A stretch of 64,000 nt of DNA, taken from the NCBI GenBank assembly GCA_016716535.1, contig JADJWD010000004.1:186001-250000 (forward strand). The letters are read 5' to 3'. Of the stretch, positions 43,370-51,689 are shown piece by piece. A program made the translations under genes and the position numbers. Under the pieces are notes generated by a model. That model searched no databases. It worked only from the letters and a program-made list of their open reading frames with translations, and was not told the origin of the DNA. Position 1 is the first letter of the stretch; every line of letters starts with the position of its first letter. Origin of the DNA: Betaproteobacteria bacterium (GTDB taxonomy: Bacteria; Pseudomonadota; Gammaproteobacteria; Burkholderiales; Burkholderiaceae_C).

Positions 43370-45658
43370 ATGAGCGATGCCGCCTCCACGGCGCCGGTGC
43401 CGGCGCCGCCTTCGCTGCGCGCGCTGGCGGGCGGCGCAACGGGGGCGCTGGCCACGCTGGCGGTGGTCGTCACGCTCGGCCTGCTCGCCTTCGCGCCACT
43501 CGGCGCGGCGGCGGCGAGCGGCGGCATCCCGGCCGCGTTTGCCGCCACGGTGCTCGGCAGCATCGTCCTCGCGCTGGCCAGCCGCTGCAGCGTCACGCTC
43601 GCCGCGCCGAGTTCGGCGACCGCGCTGACGCTCGCGGCCCTCGTCGCGACGCTCGCGCACGACCCGCAGGTGGCCGCGGCGCTCGGCAGCGCGCGCGCCG
43701 GCGACGCGGTGCGCTGGGTCGCCACGGCAGCGGCCTGCGCGGTCGTCGGCATGGGACTCGTCCAGCTCGCGCTCGCCGCCTGCGGGCTGGCGCGCCTGGC
43801 GCACTTCGTGCCGCAGCCGGTGCTGGCCGGTTTCGTCAACGGCGTCGCGCTGCTGATCATCGTCTCGCAGATCCCGCCGTTGCTCGGCGCGGCGCCTCTC
43901 GCTGCGCCAGCGCAGTGGCCGGGCGCGCTCGAGGGTGCCGGCGCCGGGCCGCTTGTGCTCGGGCTCGGCACGGCGGCGTGCATCGTCGTCGTCGCGCGGC
44001 TGCGCCCGCGCTGGCCGGCGCTGCTCGTCGGGCTGATCGCCGGCTTCATCGCGGCGCAGGCGCTGCGCGCCCTCTCGCCCGACCTCTCACCCGGCCCGCT
44101 CGTCGACACCGCCTCGGCCGCGCTGCCGCCGGGCGCAGCGTGGATGCCGGTTGTCGACGATGACGCCGCGGACTTCGTCGTGCGGCACGCGACGTCGATC
44201 GCCGTCACCGCCGTGCTGCTGGCGCTCGTCGGCTCGCTCGAATCGATGCTGGCCATCGTCAGCATCGAGCAGGGCAGCGGCCGCCGCGTCGCCGCCGACC
44301 GCGAGCTGGCGGCGCTGGGGCTGGCCAACGTGCTCGGCGGTCTCGTCGGCGCGCTGCCGGCGGTGATGCTGCGCGCCGGCGCGGTGGCGGTCCGCCAGGC
44401 CGGCGGCAGCGGGCCGCTGGCCGCGCTGGCGGCCGCGGCCACGTCGTTGGCGGTCTTCGTCTTCGCCGGGCCGGCATTGGCTTTGGCGCCGCAGGCGGTG
44501 CTGGCCGGCGTGATGGTGATGGTCGGCTTCTCGCTCTTCGACCGCTGGTCGGTGCAGGTCGGCCGCCGCTGGTGGCAGGCGGTGCGCGGCGGCACGCTGG
44601 CCGAGGGCGACGACACGCCGGTCGGCCTGGCGCTGATGCTCGTCGTGTGCGTGCTGACGGTGGCGCAGGGGGTCGCAGCCGGCGTGGCCGTCGGCGTCGT
44701 GCTGTCGCTCGTCGTCTTCGTCAGGCGCGTCAACCGTTCGCTCGTGCGCGCGCAGCTGTCGGGCATGGCGCGGCCTTCGCGCCGCATCTACCCCGGCGCC
44801 ATCGAGGCGCGGCTGCTCGGCCTGCGCAGCCGCGTCGCGCTGCTCGAACTGGAAGGCGCGCTCTTCTTCGGCAGCGGCGCGCAGCTGCCCGAGCGCGCCG
44901 AGGCGCTGGCGCCGCCGGTGCGCTTTGTCGTCTTCGACCTGCGCCGCGTCGGCACGGTCGACGAATCGGGCGCGATGCTGCTGCACGAGGTGGCGCAGCG
45001 CCTGGCGCGGCGCGGGCAGGAGTTGCTGCTGGCCGGCACCGGCGGCCACGTCGCGCGCAGCCTGCGCGCCTTCGCACCGTGGGCGGCGGGCGGCGCGCCG
45101 CGCCAGTTTGCCGATGCCGACCAGGCGATGGAGGCCGCCGAGGCCGCGCTGCTGACCGAGGCGGCGCAGGCCGACGCGGCCCTGGCCACGCTGCTGGCCG
45201 CCGAGAGCGAGCTGCCGCTGCAGGCGTGCTCGCTGGTGCGCGGGCTCGCGCCGCGCGAGCTGACGCAGGTGGCCGCGGTGATGCAGCGGCGCGAGCTGCG
45301 CGCCGGCGAGGTCGTCTTCCGCCAGGGCGACGAGGCCGAGGCGCTGTACGTCGTGACGCGCGGCTCGGTCAGCGCCGTCGTCGTCGTGCGCGACGCGGCG
45401 GCACCGCGCACGCAGCGCTTCGCGAGCCTGGGCCCGGGCACGATGTTCGGCGAGATGGCGCTGCTCGACCAGGCCGGCCGCAGCGCCGACGCGGTGGCCG
45501 ACACCGACGCATGCCTGCAGGTGCTGTCGCGCGAGTCGCTCGAGGCGATGCTGCGCGAGCACCCGGAGCTGGCCGCGAAGCTCTACCGCAACATCGCCGC
45601 GCACCTGGGTGAGCGGCTGCGCGCCGCGTCCGTCGCCTGGCAGGCGGCGGCGGCGTGA
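43370..45658 (+). CDS. SulP family anion transporter with STAS and cNMP-binding domains
   Basis: This 762-residue protein has about 12 membrane helices of the SulP/SLC26 type (VPQPVLAGFVNGVALLIIVS; ALVGSLESMLAIVSIEQGSG; ANVLGGLVGALPAVMLRAGA). A STAS domain follows (ALLELEGALFFGSGAQLPER; VVFDLRRVGTVDESGAMLLH), then a C-terminal Crp-like cyclic-nucleotide-binding domain (LRAGEVVFRQGDEAEALYVV; LGPGTMFGEMALLDQAGRSA). The anion carried (sulfate, bicarbonate or a dicarboxylate) cannot be told. The cNMP domain suggests gating by cAMP or another nucleotide; the GEMALLD phosphate-binding cassette is present, although the arginine usually found in active cassettes is displaced. It is divergent from the response regulator and stands alone. 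Confidence 0.92.
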   Translation: MSDAASTAPVPAPPSLRALAGGATGALATLAVVVTLGLLAFAPLGAAAASGGIPAAFAATVLGSIVLALASRCSVTLAAPSSATALTLAALVATLAHDPQVAAALGSARAGDAVRWVATAAACAVVGMGLVQLALAACGLARLAHFVPQPVLAGFVNGVALLIIVSQIPPLLGAAPLAAPAQWPGALEGAGAGPLVLGLGTAACIVVVARLRPRWPALLVGLIAGFIAAQALRALSPDLSPGPLVDTASAALPPGAAWMPVVDDDAADFVVRHATSIAVTAVLLALVGSLESMLAIVSIEQGSGRRVAADRELAALGLANVLGGLVGALPAVMLRAGAVAVRQAGGSGPLAALAAAATSLAVFVFAGPALALAPQAVLAGVMVMVGFSLFDRWSVQVGRRWWQAVRGGTLAEGDDTPVGLALMLVVCVLTVAQGVAAGVAVGVVLSLVVFVRRVNRSLVRAQLSGMARPSRRIYPGAIEARLLGLRSRVALLELEGALFFGSGAQLPERAEALAPPVRFVVFDLRRVGTVDESGAMLLHEVAQRLARRGQELLLAGTGGHVARSLRAFAPWAAGGAPRQFADADQAMEAAEAALLTEAAQADAALATLLAAESELPLQACSLVRGLAPRELTQVAAVMQRRELRAGEVVFRQGDEAEALYVVTRGSVSAVVVVRDAAAPRTQRFASLGPGTMFGEMALLDQAGRSADAVADTDACLQVLSRESLEAMLREHPELAAKLYRNIAAHLGERLRAASVAWQAAAA

Positions 45659-45666
45659 TCGTTGCC

Positions 45667-46998
45667 CTACTCGATCTGCTCGTCGCTCTCGCCGGCCTCG
45701 TACAGGCACTCGCGGCCCAGGCGGTCGAGGCACAGCTCGGCGGTCCACGGCAGCATCAGGCTGCCGCAGCGGCTGTCGCGGTACAGGCGCTCGAGCGGCA
45801 GCGACTTCAGCATGCTCTGGCCGCCGCAGGTGCGGATCGCCAGCCGGGCGAGGTCGTTGGCGTTCTCCATGATCGTGTAGTGCGCGGCCAGCAGGCGCAT
45901 GCGCGTGTCCTTGTCCGGGTCGACACGCGCGTCGCGGGCGTTCTGCAGGAAGAGCGCGCGCGTCGCCTCGAGCTTGACGCGCATCTCGGCCACCGCGATC
46001 TGCTTCGTCGGGTACATGCGGCGCTTCACCGGCGGCATGCCCGGCACCTCGGCGCGCAGGTACTGCACCGTGAAGTCGTAGGCCGCCTGCGCGATGCCCA
46101 TGTAGGTGGGCGACAGCGTCGCGAACATGTGCGGGAATCGCGTCGCGGCCTGGAAGTACAGGCCCTCGGGCATCAGCCGCGCGTCGTCGGGCACGAAGAC
46201 GTCCTTGAACGCGAGGTTGCGGCTCACCGTGCCGCGCATGCCCAGCGGATCCCACTCGCCGTAGATCTCGAGGCCCATGGCGCCGGCCGGCACCGCGAGG
46301 TACATCGAGTCGCGGCGCGTGCCGCGGCCTTCGTGGCCCGGGCGCTCGAGCGTGCACAGCACGCCGTACCAGTCGGCGGCGCCAGCGAGTGAGGCGAAGA
46401 TCTTCTTGCCGGCGATGACGTAGCCCCCATCGACCTTGCGCGCGATCGTGCCCCAGGGCGCAGCGCCGGCGGCCGCGGCGCCGCCTTCGCTGAACGGCTG
46501 CGCGTAGACCTGGCCCTCGTCGACGATGCGGCGGTAGTGCAGCGCGCGGATGCGTTCGTGCTCGGCACGGTCCTCGGCGCTCATCTCGAGCGCGTCGGCG
46601 ATGAAGCCGCTCCACATGCACGAGCTGACGTGCATGTTGAAGCTGAGCGCCGTGCTGCCGCACCAGCGGCCGATCTCGGCGGCGACCATCACGTAGGTCG
46701 TGAAGTCGGCGCCGAGGCCGCCATAGGCCTTCGGCACGCAGATGCCGAGCAGGCCCGCGCGGCGCAGGTCGCCGTAGTTCTCGAACGGGAACGTGGCCTC
46801 GCGGTCGTGGCGCGCGGCGCGCGCGGCGAAGGCCGGGCCGAGTTCGGCGGCGCGGCCGATCAGTTCGCGCTGCTGCGCTGTCAGCGCTTGCACGTTGCCA
46901 GCGATGTGCGATGGGACGTAGCGGCTGGGCGTGTCTGGACGCGGCGTTGCAGTCGACGCGGCGGCTGCGGTGGCGGTGGACGTGTCGGGCGAAGGCAT
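45667..46998 (-). CDS. Acyl-CoA dehydrogenase family flavoenzyme
   Basis: This 443-residue protein has the acyl-CoA dehydrogenase architecture: an N-terminal helical domain (LLGICVPKAYGGLGADFTTY), a beta domain (KKIFASLAGAADWYGVLCTL; WDPLGMRGTVSRNLAFKDVF) and a C-terminal helical bundle ending ENANDLARLAIRTCGGQSML with KSLPLERLYRDSRCGSLMLP. It is the last gene of an operon with a flavin reductase, a NicX-like dioxygenase and an alpha/beta hydrolase. With that flavin reductase it could instead be a two-component flavin monooxygenase of the HsaA/HpaB-like type, which shares this fold. I cannot decide from sequence alone; no obvious catalytic Glu of classical acyl-CoA dehydrogenases was identified. 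Confidence 0.82.
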   Translation of the reverse strand: MPSPDTSTATAAAASTATPRPDTPSRYVPSHIAGNVQALTAQQRELIGRAAELGPAFAARAARHDREATFPFENYGDLRRAGLLGICVPKAYGGLGADFTTYVMVAAEIGRWCGSTALSFNMHVSSCMWSGFIADALEMSAEDRAEHERIRALHYRRIVDEGQVYAQPFSEGGAAAAGAAPWGTIARKVDGGYVIAGKKIFASLAGAADWYGVLCTLERPGHEGRGTRRDSMYLAVPAGAMGLEIYGEWDPLGMRGTVSRNLAFKDVFVPDDARLMPEGLYFQAATRFPHMFATLSPTYMGIAQAAYDFTVQYLRAEVPGMPPVKRRMYPTKQIAVAEMRVKLEATRALFLQNARDARVDPDKDTRMRLLAAHYTIMENANDLARLAIRTCGGQSMLKSLPLERLYRDSRCGSLMLPWTAELCLDRLGRECLYEAGESDEQIE

Positions 46999-47014
46999 CC
47001 GTTCACTCCGGAAG

Positions 47015-47887
47015 TCAGGTCAGGACGCGGCGGGAGACGAAATCGAGCAGCACCGGGTCGAAGGCCACGGGCTGCTCGAGCATCAGCAGGTGGCCGGTGG
47101 CCGGCACGATGACGACTTCGGCGCCGGCGATGCGCGCGGCCATGCGCCGCGCGACCTCGGGCGCCGCGGTGCGGTCGTCCTCGCCGGTGACGACGAGCGT
47201 CGGCACGGCAATGCGCGCCAGCGCCTCGCGGCGGTCGAAGCGCACGAGCGCGGCGAGCGCCAGGCGATAGGTCGCTTCGGGCACGCCGGCCATCAGCCGC
47301 TCGGCCTCGGCCAGGCGCTCGGGTTCTGCGCCGCGCCCGGCCATCGCGGCGACGAGCTGCGCGGCGAGCGCCGGCATGCCGAGCCCGGCGTCGAGCGGCG
47401 CAAAGCGTGAGCGCAGGAACTCGGCCTGCCAGGCGCCGCCCGGCGCGCCGAAGGCCGGCGACGTGGCCGCGAGCACGAGCGCACGCACGTGCTCGGGCGC
47501 GCGCGCGGCGAGTTCCTGCGCGACCATGCCGCCCATGCTGTGGCCGACGACGAGCGCGGCCCCATGATCACCGGCGGCCCAGGTGATGAGGCGGCGCACC
47601 GCGTCCGCCATGCCGGCGAGGTCGTACGGGTCGATCACCGCGCTGAGGCCGTAGCCCGGCTGGTCGGCGGCCAGCACGCGAAAGCCGAGCCCGGCGAGCG
47701 CCGCGCCGGTGCTCGCAAAGCCCTGCCGGCCACCGCCGACGCCGTGCAGCAGCACGGCGAGCGGCGCATCGGTTGCTGCATCGCCCGTTGCGCCGGCCGG
47801 CCGCCATTCGAGATGCGCCAGCGGCGCGTCGGTGACGAGCCGGGGCTCGATCGCCGCCGCTGCTGCCGTTGGCAGGGGTGAGCCCAT
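47015..47887 (-). CDS. Alpha/beta hydrolase, NicD-like (N-formylmaleamate deformylase candidate)
   Basis: This 290-residue protein starts at ATG 47887, overlapping the stop of the NicX-like gene by one base. Hydrolase motifs are LLHGVGGGRQGFASTGAALA (oxyanion region), nucleophile VVGHSMGGMVAQELAAR, VPTLVVTGEDDRTAAPE (acid) and VPATGHLLMLEQP (His). In the nicotinate/2,5-dihydroxypyridine pathway NicD, an alpha/beta hydrolase of similar size, removes the formyl group after NicX ring cleavage; position directly after a NicX homologue makes that role likely here. The family alone would only support a general esterase/amidase. Confidence 0.8.
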   Translation of the reverse strand: MGSPLPTAAAAAIEPRLVTDAPLAHLEWRPAGATGDAATDAPLAVLLHGVGGGRQGFASTGAALAGLGFRVLAADQPGYGLSAVIDPYDLAGMADAVRRLITWAAGDHGAALVVGHSMGGMVAQELAARAPEHVRALVLAATSPAFGAPGGAWQAEFLRSRFAPLDAGLGMPALAAQLVAAMAGRGAEPERLAEAERLMAGVPEATYRLALAALVRFDRREALARIAVPTLVVTGEDDRTAAPEVARRMAARIAGAEVVIVPATGHLLMLEQPVAFDPVLLDFVSRRVLT

Positions 47888-48936
47888 CAAAGCAGCACCC
47901 CGTCGCGCACGACCGCCTCGCCGTCGAGCGTCACCGTGCAACCCCGCATCGGCAGGTCGAAGTGGCCGGGCGTGTAGCGGCCGGCCACCTCGTTGGCGCC
48001 GGTCGAGTACAGGAAGTTGCCGGCAAACGCGCGCAGCTCGGTGCCGTTGAAATCGGCCTTGTCGTAGAAGGTCATCGCGTCCCAGCGCGCGCCGCGGTTC
48101 AGCCCCCAGCCGACGTGCGAGACGGCGTAGGCGCTCTTGTCCCCCCAGGCGGCGAAGTAGCCGCGCATCAGCTCGGCGTCGACGCTCGTGCCTTCGATGC
48201 GGCTCACGTGGTCGTCTTCGATGACGAGCGTCACCGCGTCGGCGAGGTACCGCTTGAACGTGAGGTTGACGTCACCCGGCGCGAGCACGAGCCGCCCGCG
48301 CACGCTGCCGGCGGCCGGAAACGCGAGCACCAGGCCCGCCGGCCAGTGCGTCAGCGTGCCCGGTTTGCTCGTGAAGCCCCAGACGCCGCCGACACGCGCG
48401 CCGGCGAGGTTCACCGTGAGGTCGGTGCCGGCGGCCGAGATGACACGCAACTCGCGCGCCGCCTTCAGGCGGCGCATCGCCTCGCGCACCGTCGCCTCGT
48501 CTTCGGCCTTGGGCATCGTGCGCTCGAGGATCTCCGGGTGCTCGTTGCTGACGACGAGCACGCGCGCGCCGCCGGCGAGGATCTGCGGCAGCTCGACCGC
48601 GTGCTGCAGGCCCTCGACGGTGCAATCGACGACGACGCGGCTGGCGGCGAGCGCCGCGACCACCGGCTCGAGGCGCCCGATCGCGTCCGACGCACCGGTC
48701 GAGCGCACCGGCACCGGCGCCGTCTGGCGCGGCGTCGGTACGGTGACGTGGAACCAGCGGGCGCCAAGGCGCGCCAGCGCCAGTTCGGCGAGCTGCACGA
48801 GTACGGCGCGCGACTGCGTTTCCGACAGCACCGCGCAGGCGTCGCCGGGCTGCACGCCGCACAGTTGCAGCCATTCACAGAAGCAGTCGATCCACTTGGC
48901 CTCGATGCGGACGGCGCCGCCGGCTTGGTGCGTCAC
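47887..48936 (-). CDS. nicX: 2,5-dihydroxypyridine 5,6-dioxygenase (NicX-like)
   Basis: This 349-residue protein resembles NicX, which opens 2,5-dihydroxypyridine to N-formylmaleamate using mononuclear Fe(II). Diagnostic C-terminal stretches are SHVGWGLNRGARWDAMTFYD, RAFAGNFLYSTGANEV and the metal-ligand segment PGHFDLPMRGCTVTLDGEAV, matching SHIGWGL and CHLDIPLRNC of the pseudomonad enzyme (His, and His plus Asp ligands). The N-terminal half (VVDCTVEGLQHAVELPQILA; HPEILERTMP) fits as well. GTG start at 48936 overlapping the upstream flavin reductase stop by four bases. The nicE/nicF steps (maleamate amidase, maleate isomerase) are not in this window. Confidence 0.82.
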   Translation of the reverse strand: MTHQAGGAVRIEAKWIDCFCEWLQLCGVQPGDACAVLSETQSRAVLVQLAELALARLGARWFHVTVPTPRQTAPVPVRSTGASDAIGRLEPVVAALAASRVVVDCTVEGLQHAVELPQILAGGARVLVVSNEHPEILERTMPKAEDEATVREAMRRLKAARELRVISAAGTDLTVNLAGARVGGVWGFTSKPGTLTHWPAGLVLAFPAAGSVRGRLVLAPGDVNLTFKRYLADAVTLVIEDDHVSRIEGTSVDAELMRGYFAAWGDKSAYAVSHVGWGLNRGARWDAMTFYDKADFNGTELRAFAGNFLYSTGANEVAGRYTPGHFDLPMRGCTVTLDGEAVVRDGVLL

Positions 48937-49517
48937 AGCACTTCTCCGAGCAGGTGATAGTGGCCGCCCTGGAAGACAAGCGGCGCGACGGCGAGGTCGG
49001 CCAGCCGCAGCACGCGGCCGATGAAGAGGCGGTGGTCACCGCCGTCGTGCGCGGCGACACGCTCGCACTCGAAGACGGCGGCGCAGCCGGCCAGCACCGG
49101 CGCGCCGCCGAGGCCTTCGGTCCAGTGGCCTTCGTCGAACTTGTCGGCACTGCCGGCCCCGGCCTGCGGCAACGCGAAGCGGCGCGACAGATCGACCTGC
49201 GTCTCGGCGAGCACGTTGACGGCGAAGCGCGACGCGGCTTCGAAGGCGGCGAGGCTCGGGCTGGCCCGGCGCAGCGACCACAACACGAGCGGCGGCTCGA
49301 GGGACAACGACGCGAACGAGTTGGCCGTCAGGCCGACGCGCTGGCCGCTCGCAGTGCGGCAGGTGATGATCGTGACGCCGGTGGCGAAGCGGCCGAGCGC
49401 GGCGCGCAGCGAAAGCGGCGTCGGCGGGCCTTCGGCGGTGCCGGCGGCGCCAGTGTCTTCGCCTGGAGGTTCGATGCCGGCGGCGATGGCGGCAGGGGGT
49501 TCGACGGGGACGTTCAA
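48933..49517 (-). CDS. Flavin reductase family protein
   Basis: This 194-residue FMN-binding split-barrel protein carries LRAALGRFATGVTIITCRTA, GLTANSFASLSLEPPLVLWS and RFAVNVLAETQVDLSRRFAL, with the C-terminal GGHYHLLGEVL typical of the flavin reductase component of two-component monooxygenases. Such enzymes supply reduced FMN or FAD to a partner oxygenase; the flavoenzyme at the end of the same operon is the obvious partner. The predicted start is a TTG at 49517, 44 bp after moaE; a shorter start near residue 33 is possible. First gene of the four-gene operon. Confidence 0.85.
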   Translation of the reverse strand: MNVPVEPPAAIAAGIEPPGEDTGAAGTAEGPPTPLSLRAALGRFATGVTIITCRTASGQRVGLTANSFASLSLEPPLVLWSLRRASPSLAAFEAASRFAVNVLAETQVDLSRRFALPQAGAGSADKFDEGHWTEGLGGAPVLAGCAAVFECERVAAHDGGDHRLFIGRVLRLADLAVAPLVFQGGHYHLLGEVL

Positions 49518-49561
49518 GCGGGCGAATATATGCGGCAGCCGAGGCGCTTGCCGCCAGCGAG

Positions 49562-50071
49562 CTACTCCGCCGCGTTGCCCGCCTGGATGCCCCAGCGCGC
49601 CAGCGCCGCGTCGTCGGCGACCCGCGCGTCGACCCAGCGCGCGCCTTCGGCCGTCGTCTCCTTCTTCCAGAACGGCGCCTGCGTCTTCAGGTAGTCCATC
49701 AGGAACTCGCAGGCCTGGAACGCCTCGCCGCGGTGCGCCGACGTGACGGCGACGAGCACGATCTGGTCGCCCGGCGCGAGCGGCCCGACGCGGTGCACGA
49801 CGCGTGCGGCGCGGATGTCGAAGCGGCGCTCGGCCTCGTCGATCATCGCCTCGATCGCACGCTCGGTCATGCCGGGGTAGTGCTCGAGCTCGAGGGCGGT
49901 GATGGCGCCCGGCTTGTCGGCCGCGACCGTGCCGGCGCTTGCGTGGCGATCACGCACCGTGCCGACGAAGCTGACGACGGCGCCGACGCCGAGGTCGCCC
50001 TCGCGCAGCGCCGCCACTTCGGCGGCGAGGTCGAAGTCGCCGCTTCGGATGCTGACGCGCGCCGCGGTCAC
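49562..50071 (-). CDS. moaE: Molybdopterin synthase catalytic subunit MoaE
   Basis: This 169-residue subunit transfers sulfur from the MoaD thiocarboxylate to precursor Z to form molybdopterin. Motifs include VGAVVSFVGTVRD, ALELEHYPGMTERAIEAMID, VVHRVGPLAPGDQIVLVAV and SAHRGEAFQACEFLMDYLKT, then APFWKKE with the catalytic lysines. It follows moaD by two bases in the minus-strand series moeA-moaD-moaE. Length is slightly above the usual 150 because of a short C-terminal extension. Confidence 0.96.
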   Translation of the reverse strand: MTAARVSIRSGDFDLAAEVAALREGDLGVGAVVSFVGTVRDRHASAGTVAADKPGAITALELEHYPGMTERAIEAMIDEAERRFDIRAARVVHRVGPLAPGDQIVLVAVTSAHRGEAFQACEFLMDYLKTQAPFWKKETTAEGARWVDARVADDAALARWGIQAGNAAE

Positions 50072-50073
50072 GT

Positions 50074-50325
50074 TCAGCCCCCGGTCACCGGCGGGAAGAA
50101 GCCGACCTCGGCGCCGTCGGCCAGCGCCTCGTGTTCGTCGGCCATGCGCTGGTCGAGCGAGCAGCGCACGGCGCGGCCACGCGCCAGCACCTCGGCATGG
50201 CGGCCGCCACGCGCCACGAGCACGTCGCGAAGCGCGCCGAGCGTCGCGCCGGCAGGCAGCTCGACGGCTTCATTCGGGCCGAGCGCTTCACGCAGCGAGG
50301 CGAAATAGCGGACGTGGACCTTCAC
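50074..50325 (-). CDS. moaD: Molybdopterin synthase sulfur carrier subunit MoaD
   Basis: This 83-residue ubiquitin-like protein starts at GTG 50325 (VKVHVRYFASLREALGPNEA) and ends with the essential C-terminal Gly-Gly (FFPPVTGG), which is adenylated by MoeB and thiocarboxylated. Length and beta-grasp pattern match MoaD. An open frame extends upstream to 50664 but that is antisense or overlapping moeA sequence and not part of the gene. It sits between moeA and moaE. Confidence 0.95.
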   Translation of the reverse strand: MKVHVRYFASLREALGPNEAVELPAGATLGALRDVLVARGGRHAEVLARGRAVRCSLDQRMADEHEALADGAEVGFFPPVTGG

Positions 50326-50378
50326 GGTTGGCTCGAGAAGAGGGGGCGTGTCGACGAGCGCCTGGCCGCGCTGCGCGC

Positions 50379-51689
50379 TCAGCGCGCGACCAGCTCGGCC
50401 AGCGGCAGGTAGCGTACCGTGTCGCCGCGCGCGATGCGCTGGCCGGCCGGGTTGTCCACGAGGCCGTCGGCCCACACGGCCGAAGTCAGCACGCCCGAGC
50501 TCTGGTTGTCGAAGAGCTCCAGCTCGCCGGCCTCGTTGAGCCGCACGCGCAGGAACTCGCGCCGCTTGTCGGCGCGCGGCCAGTCGAACGCCGCGCGCAG
50601 CGGCAGCGGCCGTGGCAGGCCCGTCGGCAGCCCCTGCATCGCGCGCAGCACGGTGCTGACGCACAACACGAAGGTGACGAACGACGACACCGGGTTGCCG
50701 GGCAGGCCGACGAAGAGCGCTTCACCGCCCTCGCCTGCCGCGCCGCCCTCGGGCGAGCCGCGCCGCACCGCGCCGAACGCGAGCGGCTTGCCCGGCTTCA
50801 TCGCGATCTGCCAGTTCTCGATCCGCCCCTCGGCGAGCACGGCCGGGCGCAGGTGGTCTTCCTCGCCGACCGAGACGCCGCCGCTCGTGACGATGAGGTC
50901 GTTGTGGGCAGCGGCGCGGCGCAGCGCGTCGCGCGTCGCGTCGAGCCGGTCGGGCACGATGCCGAAGTCGCTGACGTTGCAGCCGGCCGCCTGCAGCAGG
51001 CCCCGCAGCGTGAAGCGGTTGCTGTTGTAGATGGCGCCGGGCTTCAGCGCCTCGCCGGGCATCACGAGTTCGTCGCCGGTGGAGAAGACCGCGACACGCG
51101 GCCGGCGCAGCACTTGCAGCGTGCCGGCACCGACCGACGCCGCCAGGCCGAGCGCCTGCGGCGTCAGCCGCGTGCCGCGCACGAGCACGGTGGCGCCGGC
51201 GTGCACGTCCTCGCCGCGGCGTCGAATCCACTGCCCGGACGCCGGCACGGTGCGAACGCGCACGCGGCCGAGCGGTTGCGATGCATTGCCTTCATCGGCG
51301 ATGGCCTCGCACTCCTCCTGCATCACCACCGCGTCGGCGCCTGCCGGCACCTGCGCGCCGGTGAAGATGCGCGCCGCGGTGCCGGGCGCAAGCGGTGCGC
51401 CGACGACTCCGGCCGGCAGGCGCTGGCTCACCGGCAGCACGGTGCCGGCCGCGGGCACGTCGGCAGCGCGCATGGCATAACCGTCCATCGACGTGTTGTC
51501 GGCCGGCGGCACGTCGAGCGCCGAGCGCACGTCGGCGGCGAGCACGCGGCCGAGCGCTTCGAAGGTCGACACCTGCTCGGTGGCCGTCAGCACCTGCGTC
51601 GCGCTGCCGGCGGCCAGCCGCGCCAGCGCCTCGTCCAGCGACAGCAGCGCGCGGCCCGGCGTGGCGGCGGGCGTGTTCATCGCGCTCAC
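50379..51689 (-). CDS. moeA: Molybdopterin molybdotransferase MoeA
   Basis: This 436-residue enzyme inserts molybdate into adenylylated molybdopterin. Family motifs are DNTSMDGYAMRAADV, ARIFTGAQVPAGADAVVMQE, RRRGEDVHAGATVLVRGTRL, VAVFSTGDELVMPGEALKPG, VTSGGVSVGEEDHLRPAV and FVGLPGNPVSSFVTFVLCV. The GTG start overlaps the thrC stop by four bases (ATG three codons later is an alternative). Coupled to thrC upstream and moaD downstream, an arrangement usual in this bacterial group. Confidence 0.96.
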   Translation of the reverse strand: MSAMNTPAATPGRALLSLDEALARLAAGSATQVLTATEQVSTFEALGRVLAADVRSALDVPPADNTSMDGYAMRAADVPAAGTVLPVSQRLPAGVVGAPLAPGTAARIFTGAQVPAGADAVVMQEECEAIADEGNASQPLGRVRVRTVPASGQWIRRRGEDVHAGATVLVRGTRLTPQALGLAASVGAGTLQVLRRPRVAVFSTGDELVMPGEALKPGAIYNSNRFTLRGLLQAAGCNVSDFGIVPDRLDATRDALRRAAAHNDLIVTSGGVSVGEEDHLRPAVLAEGRIENWQIAMKPGKPLAFGAVRRGSPEGGAAGEGGEALFVGLPGNPVSSFVTFVLCVSTVLRAMQGLPTGLPRPLPLRAAFDWPRADKRREFLRVRLNEAGELELFDNQSSGVLTSAVWADGLVDNPAGQRIARGDTVRYLPLAELVAR

